DNA of 64,000 bases from Daphnia carinata (GCF_022539665.2 NC_081336.1:7354778-7418777), one strand, 5' to 3'. Shown: positions 35,629 through 46,722, numbered from the stretch's first letter. The notes: generated by a model from the sequence alone, not told the origin. Numbers and translations: made by a program.

Positions 35629-36360
35629 TCAGTGTGAGGCTTCAAAGTATTCTTTGCTTCCAGCCGGATCAGCCTTCATGGATTTCTTGCCAGGAGTCCA
35701 GCCAGCAGGGCAAACTGACAAAATGAACACAGCCATAAAATAAATGGTTGGGAAAACTTAAACTAAGCCTATTTGCTTTTTATTACCTTCTCCATGTTTG
35801 TCTGTAAACTGGAAAGCTTGGACTAGACGCAGAGTTTCGTCAACGCTGCGACCGACAGGTAGATCGTTAATGGTGACTTGACGAAGTCTTTGCTGTTCGT
35901 CGATGATGAAAAGGCCACGGAAAGTTAGGCCCTCGTCCTCCTTGTAAACTCCATACGACTTGGAGATGGCGGCCGACTTGTCAGCCAACAGAGGAATGTT
36001 GAGGGAACCCAAACCACCCTGCTTGCGCGGAGTGTTGACCCAAGCCAAGTGGCAAAAGTGACTGTCGGTCGAGCATGCGATCAGTTCGCAGTTGATTTTG
36101 CGGAACTCGTCAGCGCGGTCAGAGAAGGCAATAATTTCAGTTGGGCAAACAAAGGTGCTGCATATGTCCAATAAATAAAGAATTTAGTAAATGAATACCG
36201 TAAGATGAATATGTCATGTTACTTACAAGTCAAGGGGGTAGAAGAACAAGATGACATATTTGCCCTTGTAGTCTTCAAGTGAGATTTCCTTGAACTGTCC
36301 ATCCACAACTGCGGTACCTTTGAAAATAGGAGCAGGTTTCTGCAGATCAGGGACTGGCAT
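35629..36360 (-). CDS. Typical 2-Cys peroxiredoxin
   Basis: Thioredoxin-dependent peroxidase, cytosolic by sequence (no signal peptide or presequence). Exons 36227-36360, 35787-36157 and 35629-35714 give 196 residues, the usual length of Prx1/Prx2-type proteins. The peroxidatic Cys49 sits in [11 protein letters not shown] and the resolving Cys170 in VCPAGW. GGLG (about 91-94) and a C-terminal YF (191-192) are both present, the features linked to sensitivity to over-oxidation in eukaryotic Prx. An in-frame TGA lies just upstream of the ATG, fixing the start. At least one upstream noncoding exon is likely, since a CAG acceptor lies about 28 nt before the ATG. Confidence 0.95.
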
Positions 36361-37007
36361 TTTCAATTCAGAAGCAACGAGGGACTGCAAAAGTTGAAAG
36401 GAAATGGTTAGAGAACACGACTAACATTCATGGAGATAAGCTTAACAAATAGCTTGTCACTACTAGATTAGCTAAGCAAACAGATGAACTAATAATCACG
36501 CTGTGGAAACATGGAAGTCGCCCGGCAATACCGGTAGAGAAAATGGAAGCTCAAGAAAAGAAAAGAAAACAGGGGCTTTGGCGGTCGTGATTGTGCTACG
36601 TCACGATTTTGTTTTACATAATAAAAAAACAAAAAACAATTGGCATTTACCGTTTAGGATTTTAAACAATCTAAAACACTATCTAAATGGCAAACTTTTA
36701 ATGTTAGCTAAAATGCTATAAGATAAATATAAAATAACTAAAAAGTTTAAAGTTTTGAAGCGATACCCGGCAAAGTGTTCAACTGGCAGGAAAATTGACA
36801 GACGAATGGTATCGAGAGGTTCTAGAAAGTCCGACAATGAGGACGTTCAGTGCCAGCGGCTTTTTATCAAAGTAGGAAACAGGGAGAAAGCCGTACACTA
36901 GCGCCAAAATGGCGTAGCAGTAATGGTAGGCACTAGCGGGATTTATCGATTGCTTAGCACGAACGGCAACTCGCACGATTCGAACGTAACAAAGGAAACT
37001 TGTTTTT
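36361..37007. promoter_or_regulatory. Peroxiredoxin upstream region
   Basis: This 0.65-kb interval between the BED-finger gene and peroxiredoxin probably contains the peroxiredoxin promoter and first noncoding exon (minus strand). It holds GCGCCAAAATGGCG (36900-36913), an E2F/YY1-like palindromic element. A 65-codon minus-strand open frame at 36779-36976 has no recognised homology. Confidence 0.4.
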
Positions 37008-38657
37008 TTATTTTATTACGAGGAAAGTTACCTTTTTGTGAAGATCGAGGAGCGAGTGAAGGCACGTGGTGAGATCATTGAGCTGAATGAGTTGAGCGGC
37101 GTCGGCTAACGAACACTGGGGCGAGCCTTGTAGAACTTGGTGCATGGCGGCCACAAAGCTTTCGACGGGCTTGGACAATACAGTCGGACTTGAAGGATGA
37201 GCATAGCTGACCAACGATGTCGTAGAATTATTATTATTTTCAGCAGCGGATGATGGCACAGTAAGATGAGCAGGTACGTGATGAGCGAATTGAGCAGGCG
37301 ATGAGGTACCCGATTTGCGGGAAGTGGAAGAACCGGCAGAGCTTGTGCTGGCCGGATGGTCGCCATCTTCGTCGGCGGGACTAGGTACGGAATGCTGGCT
37401 GGTCGGCGTCAACTGGCCTCCGTTCACTAATGGAGAGACGCCGTCAATAATAGCCTCAACAAATGATTTAACAAAGTTGGACCTACTCTGATAGCGATAG
37501 CTGTCGAGATCGACGGGACTGGAGATTCTCTCACGCTTGACGGCGGGCGGTTCGTTGGCGACATGAGCCAGCATTTGTAAATTGGCTTCAATGTCGGGAT
37601 GATGACTGCCACCATTTGAGCTGCCATTACTACCAAACGTACGATTAGAAGGGATGGCACGATCGGGATTCGATCTCTTTCTCGGCCTTCGTGTAGATCC
37701 CGAAGAAGAACGTGATGCAGGAACAATAGAAAATCGCGATGTTTGTTCATTTTGATTGGCGTCTTTGATAGTGGTGGAAGACGATCCGCCATTGACAGAT
37801 TGCTCTAATTTAGCTTGGTGGCTAATATTGAGCAAAATGTGATCGACAATGCTTTGAGCTTTACGTCCTTCTGAAGGAATAGTTGTTTCATCATCGTCAT
37901 CATCACGTTCGAGTTCCTCGGTAGGCGATGATGATTTTTTCATGGCCAAATCGAGTGCAGAGTCGGCCATCTTGGGCGAACCGTTGGAGCGATGGTGGTG
38001 TAGGGGGTGGTGTTCAGAGATCGGCGGGAGCTGCAGTAGTTGCTGATGCGCCTGAGGGTTCGCCGAGGAAGAGGATGAGGTGAGGTAGGGGGAACATCGC
38101 GGGACGATGCCCTGGAGGGCGGCGAAAGCGCTGGCAATCGACAACCCGCCAGATGGCAATCCGGCCGAATTGCTCAAATCCATCAGGCCTTTTTCTGCGG
38201 CCCACATGGTCAAGCTGACGGGGACGGTTGCCGAACGTCGAGGATTGTTGCCACCACCACCACCATTTCTAGACCGAGGAGATGACGCCACTGACGACGT
38301 TGATGTTCCGTTGTTATCGGGAGTAGCCGCTCCCGAACCGTTTCGATTTTGTTTTCTCGCTCCGCTGTTGGGTGAAGGCGTTTTGGATTGGACCAAACCC
38401 GATTTGGCTTGAGCCATTGCCACCGTGAGTGGGCAAGCATGCCGTCTCAAGCCACCCGTACCATCTCTAGGGGTGTAGTGAACGGGTTTGAAGCATCCGT
38501 TGCAAACGGCATAAGGCAAAACAGCACCGTCGACTCGTACACGTTTGAACCAACGCCACGCTTCCGATTTACCCGCTTCGAACGAGACGAGTTCCAGCCG
38601 AGGCGATTTCAGCCTGATCATGTCGATGATTTCTTGCTTGTCCACCATGCTACTCAT
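37008..38657 (-). CDS. BED-type zinc-finger protein
   Basis: A single-exon frame of 549 residues. Residues about 10-80 hold a BED-like finger: AWRWFKRVRVDGAVLP, then CNGC, and GTGGLRRHAC, i.e. the W..F, CxxC and HxxxH/C elements. BED fingers bind DNA in chromatin and transcription factors. The rest is low-complexity Ser/Asn/Pro with His and Gly runs, acidic ERDDDDDE, a basic RRPRKR stretch (possible nuclear signal), and a C-terminal helical segment (ADAAQLIQLNDLTTCLHSLL). ATG 38657 has a good context; upstream frame has only non-ATG codons. The stop overlaps AATAAAATAAA, so the 3' UTR appears very short. A GTAACT donor at 37031 could alternatively extend the gene, but no following exon was found. 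No orthologue was recognised. Confidence 0.75.
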   Translation of the reverse strand: MSSMVDKQEIIDMIRLKSPRLELVSFEAGKSEAWRWFKRVRVDGAVLPYAVCNGCFKPVHYTPRDGTGGLRRHACPLTVAMAQAKSGLVQSKTPSPNSGARKQNRNGSGAATPDNNGTSTSSVASSPRSRNGGGGGNNPRRSATVPVSLTMWAAEKGLMDLSNSAGLPSGGLSIASAFAALQGIVPRCSPYLTSSSSSANPQAHQQLLQLPPISEHHPLHHHRSNGSPKMADSALDLAMKKSSSPTEELERDDDDDETTIPSEGRKAQSIVDHILLNISHQAKLEQSVNGGSSSTTIKDANQNEQTSRFSIVPASRSSSGSTRRPRKRSNPDRAIPSNRTFGSNGSSNGGSHHPDIEANLQMLAHVANEPPAVKRERISSPVDLDSYRYQSRSNFVKSFVEAIIDGVSPLVNGGQLTPTSQHSVPSPADEDGDHPASTSSAGSSTSRKSGTSSPAQFAHHVPAHLTVPSSAAENNNNSTTSLVSYAHPSSPTVLSKPVESFVAAMHQVLQGSPQCSLADAAQLIQLNDLTTCLHSLLDLHKKVTFLVIK

Positions 38658-40390
38658 TTTGGGGAACGATTGGTGTTTTTCTTTACTCGAATAACAAAAC
38701 AAATGGATAAAAAAAAAGAGGTCACGAATTTACACACAAAATGGCGCCGTTTTGGCGCAAAACACGCGCGCACGCACACACAAAACACAACGGAATTAAA
38801 GCGGGGAAATAGAAAAATGTTTTTTTTTTTTTTTCGCGTCAGTTAAAAAAAATATAACACGACACGTCGAGCGTTCGAAAGCGGAATGACCGTGATCAGG
38901 CTTCGGCCTGTAGAGAAGCAGAGGGGGCTGCAGCAGAAGTACACACACACAAGGGGTCGTTGTTAGCCCCCTCCCTTTTTCTCTGCCCTTCTTTCTCTCT
39001 CTCTATGTTCGTTCCTCTATTCTATCCGCTCCTCTTCCCGCCACCCTCTTGTCAACTTTTTATTCCAGCCCCCCTCCCTTACAACACACATATACACCCT
39101 CGGTTCAACAGCCGGTTGTTGCTTATGGATTCACCCTGTCGACCCACTTCACAACCCCCCAGTTTTTTCGCCCTTAGTGCCTTTTTTTTCTTCTTTTGCT
39201 TTTTACCCTCCATTTTGCTTCTTCCTACCATTCCAGGGGTACACAACACAAAGAGGACCCCCTCTCTCCCCCTCGGCCGATTTCCGTGAAACCGTTCCTC
39301 TTCTTCTTCTGCTACCCAACCCCCTTTTTTTTTCTTCTTCGCTCCTCTGACCAGATATCCGACGGCTTCGCTTCACGAACAACCCAGATCCCCCCCCCCC
39401 CTTAACCCCCCCCCCCCTTTTCTATTCCCTACCTCCTTGTGCGCTTTTTTTTTTTCGGAGAGACTGACCTCTGGACGACCGGCCGAAAAAAAAAATGCGG
39501 CCAAATGTCGGCCATCTTGGATTTCCGGCGAAAAAAAAAAAAAAGTTAACTGCAATTCGATTTAATGACGTTGAAGACAAAAGAAAGAAAAAAAGGTCGT
39601 CGTGAAAAAAAAAAGTAAGTTAGGTACCGACCGGTATATACCCTCCCTCTTATTTTACATATCAAATTTCAAGGCTTCCTTCATGGTTTTCATATCCCCT
39701 TACTTAAGTTTTTGTTTTCTCGTAAGAAATTTTCTCTTTTTTTTTCGTTCTTTTTTTTTCTGTCTGGAAACAACAGCCAACACGACCGAGCAAAAAAAAA
39801 ATCCTTGGGCCCCCCTAGTTTTTTTTTATTGTATTTGACCGCCGCCCTCTGGCGACCGGGAGCCGGGGGTAAAGGAAAAAAAACCTTTTTTTCCATTTTG
39901 AGAAGTTTTATTTTTTTTTATTTTACCAATTCCCAGCCCCCCCTCCCGCAGCCTAGTTCTTCGCTCCAACCGACATTTTGTGTGAAACCCCCCTCCTTTG
40001 CCAAGTTCTCCTCCTTCTTGAATTTTATTTTTTTGTTGGGAGGCTTTTTTAAATGGATGACAAGAAGTTTGTCTTCTCTCCTTTTTTTTTTTTATTATTC
40101 TTTGACCATCACCAGATGTAACTATGGAAGGTCATTCTAGGTCGTTCCCTTTTTACCCCCCTTTCTTTTTTTTACCCACTTTGCACCGGAATTCTTCTTG
40201 TTTTGTAGTAGGCCATCCCGAAGAAAATAAAACCATCTTGGATGTTGTTGCGTCATTAAGGTCATCTTTCTGCTTTTCTGGGGAAATACGTTTTACTTGG
40301 CAACTTTTAATGGCGCCTCATATCGTTCCGCGGAATTGCGTTTATCTCTCAAGGTTGTTGTTGACCAGAGCGCATGATCAGGTCCTGCGG
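38658..40390. other. Low-complexity spacer, BED-finger gene / ARL6
   Basis: 1.7 kb between head-to-head genes, dense in poly(T), poly(C) and CT-rich tracts (for example 38960-39060 and 39390-39418). CCATCTTGG (39507-39515), reverse of a YY1-like core, is present. No coding exon recognised; promoters of both neighbours must lie here. Confidence 0.5.
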
Positions 40391-40404
40391 GTCGCTATGA
40401 CAAC
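40391..40404 (+). promoter_or_regulatory. RFX X-box upstream of ARL6
   Basis: GTCGCTATGACAAC fits the X-box consensus RYYNYYATRRNRAC at all 14 positions. It lies 70 bp before the ARL6 ATG. RFX/DAF-19 X-boxes just upstream of start codons are a known mark of ciliary genes including BBS genes. Confidence 0.7.
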
Positions 40405-40473
40405 CGACCCGGCATAACAAATCCCGCGCTTGTTTTGGTCGTCCATTTTGAAAACGAAACCAACCGAAACGAA

Positions 40474-42311
40474 ATGAAATTTTGGGATAGCTTTTTAACG
40501 TGGTTAAAGATCAAAAAGAAACAAGCCAATATTTTGATTGTTGGATTGGATAATTCTGGAAAATCAACAGTGGTCCAGTATTTGCAGTCGAGAGGCAAAC
40601 GATCTGAGGTGACAGTGCCGACCATTGGTTTCAACGTTGAAAAGTTCCAAAGTACGTTCTGATTTATTGGCTACATTATTTTTTATGTACAATCAGATTC
40701 ACCCTTTCACGTTCAGATGCTGGATTAACTTTAACTGCCTTCGATATGAGTGGTCAGTCAAAGTACCGGTCGTTATGGGAGCGTTACTACGCCGAATGTC
40801 ACGGCGTCATTTTCGTGCTCGATAGCAGTGACACGATGCGAATGGCTGTAGCTTGCAACGAACTGGAACTCATGATCCAGCATCCGGAGATGATGAAAAA
40901 CCGTTCAACCACAGTTGGTGTACCTATTTTAATTCTAGCCAACAAAAGCGACCTGGACAGTGCCATCCCGATCGGTCAGGTAAAAAAAATAAATAAAGAA
41001 ACGGTCATGGCGCCATGCGGACATTTTGGAATTTCACCTTTTTTTTTTGGTGTGTTGGTTCATCACAAAAGAAACGAATGTACATTTACCTTACCCTCTG
41101 TTTTCTTCGGTTGGAAATTGAAGAAGATCAAGAAGGTCAGCAGGCAGCAGCTCTTGGATTGACTATCTCACGATAAGGTTTCCCTCCAACAAAACAAATT
41201 TCAGAAGCATCTCGGGATATATCCGCCATCTTGTTTTCGTGAAAAATAAAGAAGAAGAGCAGAAAACGTTAGATATGCCCCCCTTCCCCCTTTTTTGTAG
41301 TTTCGCTTTTATGTTTTCACCCCCCACTCTTTGTATACGTTCCCGGAGGCTCTATTTCCACCGAAAAAATCTTTTGTAACACAGGGACTGGGGGGTGGGG
41401 GGAACCGTCCGTTTGGCGGGATTGCACGTAGGCTCATCGTAACCCACCATCTGCTGCTGGTATATTTTTTCTTCTTTTTTTCAATCCCCTCAAAAAAAAA
41501 AAAAAGGAGGGAAAAAGGATATGATGAAATGATCCTCTCTGCCTGAGGCTGTCGTGATGTAACAAATGGATAACGGCGTATACGTCATCGTGAGTTTTGA
41601 TCTAGATAAAATGAAGGGGTGGTGGGTTAAACCGGTATTTTATCATATTTCAAAAAATATATATAAATATATTATAATAATAAACTGGCTAATCGTTCCA
41701 AACACCTACAGATGGTGTAAAACGAAAAGCAATTAACACCTGTTTGTTAGACCGCCTCCCAACTTGTTGATCTAGATAAAACAATAGCTTGCGTACTCAA
41801 TAACACACTTGTATCTCATCATCATGTAAAAAGCGTAGGGGGGACAACCAGACTAAATGTTTGTCTTGGATAACGAAGTAACGCAGAGAAGATGGACAGA
41901 GGGGGGAAAGAAAAAGAAAAAAGAACACGCCACTCGGGAGAGATTTCATTGACCTGCGTTGGCTAAACGTCCGTGGTAGCCCCCCCTTAACAATCGCGCC
42001 CCCTCTTGGGTATTTAATGAAGGTCAACTGCAAGGTCATTTTAGAAAATATTTTCTCTCCTTTATTTACAAATCAACGCGGAAATATTTAATCGGCTTAA
42101 AGAAAAATACTAGGATATGGCCGTGATAGCTCTTTTATCTTGAAAATGATTAGAATCTCACTCTATTTTCTGAAAGATTCGGGTTGAGCTACGATTGGAC
42201 GATATCGAGACACACCCCATTCACCTAGAGGCTTCCAACGCTTTGACCGGTGTCGGACTGCACGCTGGACTCCAATGGCTCTCTGAACAAATTATCAAAG
42301 TTAATTTTTAA
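40474..42311 (+). CDS. ARL6: ADP-ribosylation factor-like 6 (BBS3)
   Basis: Small GTPase that recruits the BBSome coat to membranes at the ciliary base. Exons 40474-40651, 40717-40979 and 42177-42311 give 191 residues (human 186). P-loop GLDNSGKS (24-31), PTIGFNVEKF, switch-2 FDMSGQ (68-73), NKSD (135-138). The last exon encodes LDDIETHPIHLEASNALTG and GLQWLSEQI, which aligns without gaps to the human LENIKDKPWHICASDAIKG and GVDWLQDQI segment. Residue 2 is Lys, so N-myristoylation is not expected. Intron 3 is long for this region (1.2 kb). An in-phase alternative end exists in that intron (41142). Poly(A) signal at 42334-42339; convergent with Rab GDI. Confidence 0.92.
41142..41248 (+). other. 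Possible alternative terminal exon of ARL6
   Basis: Inside ARL6 intron 3, an AG at 41140-41141 precedes GTCAGCAGG, which in phase encodes VSRQQLLD and then TGA. An AATAAA lies near 41243-41248. If used, it would give a protein of 155 residues lacking the last strand and helix. Its first residues (VS.QLL) faintly resemble the true exon-3 start of other ARL6 proteins. Could be chance. Confidence 0.25.
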
Positions 42312-42333
42312 GTAAAAAAAAAAAACAAGTAAT

Positions 42334-42339
42334 AATAAA
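42334..42339 (+). terminator. Poly(A) signal of ARL6
   Basis: AATAAA 22 nt after the ARL6 stop codon, same strand. Confidence 0.7.
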
Positions 42340-43001
42340 GTTTAGTTTTCCAGCTCCAGAGTGTGTGTTGTATTTTAAGTTTCCTTTCTTAATTTTTTTA
42401 ATGGAATGAAGAGAAAAAATACACACTCGAAAAAAATCGATAAATAAAATATGAAATTGATAGCAGAGCAGAAGGTGCACACTCACACATCGAAAATAAA
42501 GATTTTTTTCTTGTGATTTTAGAAGAGTAAGCCCAAAATAAAAAAAAAATTGGGAGGGAGAAGCTTGTTTTCTTCCCTTTCACGAGGGAAAAATACGACT
42601 GGAGATATCACGAAACACAGCCAATGACGTGTAGTAATAGTAAGCTTTTTTTCCTTTTTGCAAGTGTGTGTGTGTGTATACCATATATGCCAGAAATAAA
42701 GGATGAGAAAATGTTGGGTGGAGTAAGAAAGAAAAAAAAATAGTCGGATAAATGGGCATAGTCACACAGTATTTCGGGAAAAACAAATCATTTTTCAGAG
42801 ATAGCAAAAACCAAAATCGAAAGTCCATCCACTGCACTTGGTTTAGACAAAACAAAGAAAAAATAGTTTTCCCCATTGACTTGGATGTATCAAGAGTGAA
42901 TATGAACGCCATTTGGGGTCACGGATACGGAATAGCCATTTTCTTGTTATTTTTAGTTAGCATTCCTGAATTGTGGGGTTAGTCATTGTTTAAATTGCAT
43001 T
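42340..43001. other. Spacer / Rab GDI 3' UTR
   Basis: 0.66 kb between the convergent ends of ARL6 and Rab GDI. A (GT)n run near 42665-42678. The 77-codon plus-strand frame at 42752-42982 has no recognised homology. Rab GDI 3' UTR must cover part of it. Confidence 0.5.
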
Positions 43002-44961
43002 CTACTGTTCCTCGTCACCGAGGTCGTGACGGACTTTGGAAAAGTCAAAATCTTCGCCAGTGCCACGACGATAAACGTCAAGAACGTCCAAGCAGGTCGT
43101 TTCGAAATGAGTGGTGGCATCGTACGACTTGGAGATGAACACTTGCGAATCACGGCCATCTTCTTTAGGAGTGTAAAAGTCGGTCACCGTCAAGAACCTA
43201 ACAGTCAAAATGATTAAGAAGTGATGTGCCATTTTCACATTATCACACATAAAATAAATTAAATATACATACTTTTGTTTAATGGGACCTAGAAGATCCA
43301 AAGCCGGTTTAATTTCAGCTTCTGGGTTATTGGTTTCTACGGTGGTAGACACCATGGCAATGAACCAGCCCTTAGCAGCTACCTGGTGCGTGTAGCTTAC
43401 CATCGATATGTAAATATCTAAAGAGATCAAACACTTGAATTATAGAAAGAGAGGGGAACAAAGGGAAACTACTTTACACACCCGAATTGCGGTTGACTTG
43501 CTTCTGTGGAATGATAATCTGAGTGGAGAGAGCGTCCTTGGTGTTGGGAATGGGATGATCCATTAAGCAAACGCAACGAACCACCTTGCTCACCTAAAAT
43601 GCAGTTGAATTATTTCAAAAATGTTTCTCGGGCTGTTAACACAACCGCAAAAATGTTACAAACCTTCTCTACACGCTCTGGAACGTAGGTGGGGTCGCAG
43701 TAGAGTTGTTTACAACGAGCCATTTCACCGCCGGACTTGACGCCCACCACCTTTCCGTTTTCGTAAACAATCTCGTCGATGGGCTTGTCCAGCATGTAAG
43801 TACCACCGTAAATTGCGCTGAGGCGGGCAAAACCTTGCGGCAACTCGCCCAAGCCGTACATCGGATAAAGATACGGCGATTTGCCTGTAACAAACACAAA
43901 AGAGGCTATTAGTGGAATTTTCATAACAAAAAGAAACCGAATAAAAGGTATGTGAGGTACCGTAACGCGCCAGCGAGTCCGAATAGAGCTTGATGCGCCG
44001 GATAGTGTCATAACACGGTTTAGTCAGATAGTCGTCGTCCCGGTGCAGGGCCAAAGCGTGACCGGTGAAGTCGGCCGTGTTCTTATCCAAACCAAACTTT
44101 TCATACACCTGCGCCATGTTGGTGTTGTTTGGGTCGACATCTTTCCAGGTTTTAGGGTCATCCTCACGATAATCTTGCACAAAGACGAGGAAGTTCTTGA
44201 AACGACGCTTCTCAAACATGCCCATCAAATCTAATGAAAAGGATGACTTAGAGAGAAAGTTTTAGATTTCACCACAGCAGGCAAAGACAGAATACCAGAA
44301 GCCAGAGCCTCTCTCTCATCAACAGGGACCTTGGAAATCTTGCCACCCTTGTAGACGTAGGAACCTTCCACAGACTTGAACTCCAAGTAACGAGTGACAC
44401 CCGTGTGGATCAGCAGCTTCACCAGCTGACCGTTGGCCATCAAGAACTTGGGGATCAAGTCAACATTCCAATCCCTTTAAAATAATACAAAAATTAATAA
44501 CTGTAATCAAACAAGAAAAGTGTACTTTCTTTTTCATATAATTCATACCTTCCTCTACCATAGCTTTCATTAGGAGCTGGAGCCTCGTACTTGGTGAACA
44601 GCTCCTCCAACGGGGTAATGGAAGCAGATTCCCCTCCGTAATACTTGTTCCTGTCCATATGAAGGACTTTCTTGCCAGAAACGGAAAGCATACCGCTGAT
44701 AATGCATTCCTGTCAAACGAAAAGCACCTTGTATTAGAAAATAAATAATAATAATGTCCAAGATGGCGGTGCCGACACGACAAGAGCCACTCTGGACTAG
44801 GAGGTCCCCGTTTCGCCGGCCATTTGTGCCTCTTATCATTTACTCGGAAAATTGGAGGCGAACAACTGGGCCAAAAATCAAACCTTAAATTAAAAAATAT
44901 GTTCTAAATGACTCACTTTCAGGCCAGTTCCAAGGACGATGGCATCATATTCTTCATCCAT
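43002..44961 (-). CDS. Gdi: Rab GDP dissociation inhibitor
   Basis: Extracts GDP-bound, prenylated Rab GTPases from membranes and keeps them soluble in the cytosol. Eight exons (44917-44961, 44549-44709, 44296-44474, 43961-44230, 43664-43884, 43482-43593, 43273-43417, 43002-43197) give 442 residues, the normal GDI length. It starts [18 protein letters not shown], the conserved dinucleotide-fold-like start. [12 protein letters not shown] and [14 protein letters not shown] belong to the Rab-binding platform; [20 protein letters not shown] to the conserved third sequence region. The protein ends in acidic residues without a prenylation-complex domain, so it is GDI rather than REP. Intron 1 holds a strong YY1/Pho-like motif (44759-44772). 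Confidence 0.97.
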
Positions 44962-46638
44962 GGCGAATGACAGGAGACCAAAGTCGACAACGGGTTACGG
45001 GAGATATAACAGGGGGGCGGCCTGTCGGTACCTAAGTTAACACCAGTGTTGCCGTTTCTCTCCAAAAAGGCTCGAAAAAAAAACTGGGAAAGAAAGAAAA
45101 CGAGGAAAAAAAATGTCACGATCGTAAAAATTAAATTTAAAAAAAAAAGGAAAACAGGAGAAACCGACTTGAAAACTAAACGGCCCGTGTCAAGTGTCAA
45201 CAAGTACCGGAATCATTTAAGTAACGAAATAAACTCACGAAAATCAATATAAATGAAATAAAAAGTGATCAAGTTTAACGACCAATCCTAAAATATTTTT
45301 ATTTTCATATTTTTCGTGGCTCGTTTGTCATTTCTATACGTGTGAAAATCCACCGCTTTTTTTCTTCTTTTCTCTCCCTGATAACAAGAGAAGCTGGCCT
45401 TTTTTTTTTTAATTTTTTGCTTGTGCGTTTGCCTAGAAATCGTTCATCCGAGACTTGTGTGAGCCGCAAGCGCAGTCTGTCCGGCACCCAGCAAGCGTAA
45501 GTATAATACGTGTATAGCTAAGGTCCACCGGAACTTACGGTTTATTGGTTTTAGTGTCTGTGTTGAAGGAGGATGAGATCTAGCCCGTTTCATCATCCGT
45601 ATACGTTCACCGGGATAACGGATTGTTAGAAGAAGAAGAAAAAGAGGGAACGTAACAACAGTCTTGTTATATCAACCACACGGACACACACACACACACG
45701 TGGAACACACAGGCAGAATGAAAGTTGTTACAAAAACACTCACCCGGAAGATGCCAGATAGCTAGCCACCGGTACAATGGTGATTCATTTCTTTTTATTT
45801 TGTATTATTCTTTTTTAAATAAAAATAAAAAGGAAATATGTTTTCTCGATTGAGGTTGCCATGACGACCTTCTTTGGTGGTGATGCTGGCCGAAAAAACC
45901 ATCCCCAAATGCCGCGCATATCGCTAGCGGAGGGATTCCACACATACCTGACCGGTGAAACAGACACAAGTCTATACACACTTTTACACACAAAAGCTTT
46001 TTTCTTTTTCTTTTTTTTTTATCGTCGCGTCTTATTCTTCTTAACCGTCCCACTTTTTCCCGTTCCCGAACGCCGCGGGATCGGCTCCTCCTCCGGAGAC
46101 TTAAAAAGAATTAGAAAAAGAATTCAAATATGCTAATTTCTAAAATATTCATCTATTTGGGTATTCAACAACCATCTAAAGAAAAATACCTGTCTGTCTG
46201 GTAGAGAATAATAATCCGAAATCATTCAGAATTGGCCAATTGCGAACAACATCTGCGTTTGTCGATAAATATCGCGGCCAATCGATGAATCAGATTTAAC
46301 GTTGCGACCGAGCTGAACGATAGTGGAGGGGGATTTCATTTTTCATTGTCTGGAACGCCACAAAACAAGACGAAAAAAAAAAAAAGGTGGTAGTGGTGGT
46401 GGTAGGAGGAAAGAGGAAGAAGAAAAAAAAAAAAAAAAAAAAAAGAGAGGAGGAGCTGCTGTTGCAAGCGCCACAAGTAAAAAGGCGAAAGAAGGGGGAT
46501 ATGACCCAGCTTCGTCAGCTGCAGGTGGGCTTCATTCACTCACGTGATTTCCCGCCTAGAACAGGTGTATAGCTCTCTTCCAAGTCCCCGGCAATTTTGT
46601 TTTAAAGTCTTCCGACCGCTGGCGCACGCGTGCAATTC
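44962..46638. other. Intergenic region, Rab GDI / ZP-domain gene
   Basis: 1.7 kb between head-to-head genes. It contains poly(A)/(T) runs, an A tract followed by GAG repeats near 46425-46455, and a short (CA)n near 45688-45699. GDI promoter elements are expected near 45.0-45.6 kb but none could be fixed. No coding exon recognised. Confidence 0.45.
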
Positions 46639-46722
46639 AGTTTCAACACCTTCGTCCTCTCGTCAGCTTCATCCCTCTCGCAAGGCTCCGCACAATTCCT
46701 ATCCATTCAAACAAAATCACAG
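46639..46722 (+). promoter_or_regulatory. Candidate start site and noncoding first exon of the ZP-domain gene
   Basis: A TTCAGTT initiator (A at 46639) is followed by 84 nt ending in CACAG and a GTAAGA donor (46723). The exon would splice to the acceptor at 47370-47371, three nt before the start codon. A TATA box is not evident. Confidence 0.35.

Noticed and set aside
36779-36976. 65-codon minus-strand frame as an extra exon of the BED-finger gene
   Set aside because: No phase-compatible acceptor joined to the donor at 37031, and AATAAA signals at the BED-gene stop argue that the gene ends before it.
41142-41176. First taken as proof that ARL6 is truncated and lacks its C-terminus
   Set aside because: A later exon at 42177-42311 gives a gap-free match to the ARL6 C-terminus in the correct phase, so the gene is complete; the intronic end is kept only as a possible isoform.
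42752-42982. 77-codon plus-strand frame with a hydrophobic end
   Set aside because: No homology recognised, lies opposite the presumed Rab GDI 3' UTR, and has no nearby promoter or splice support.
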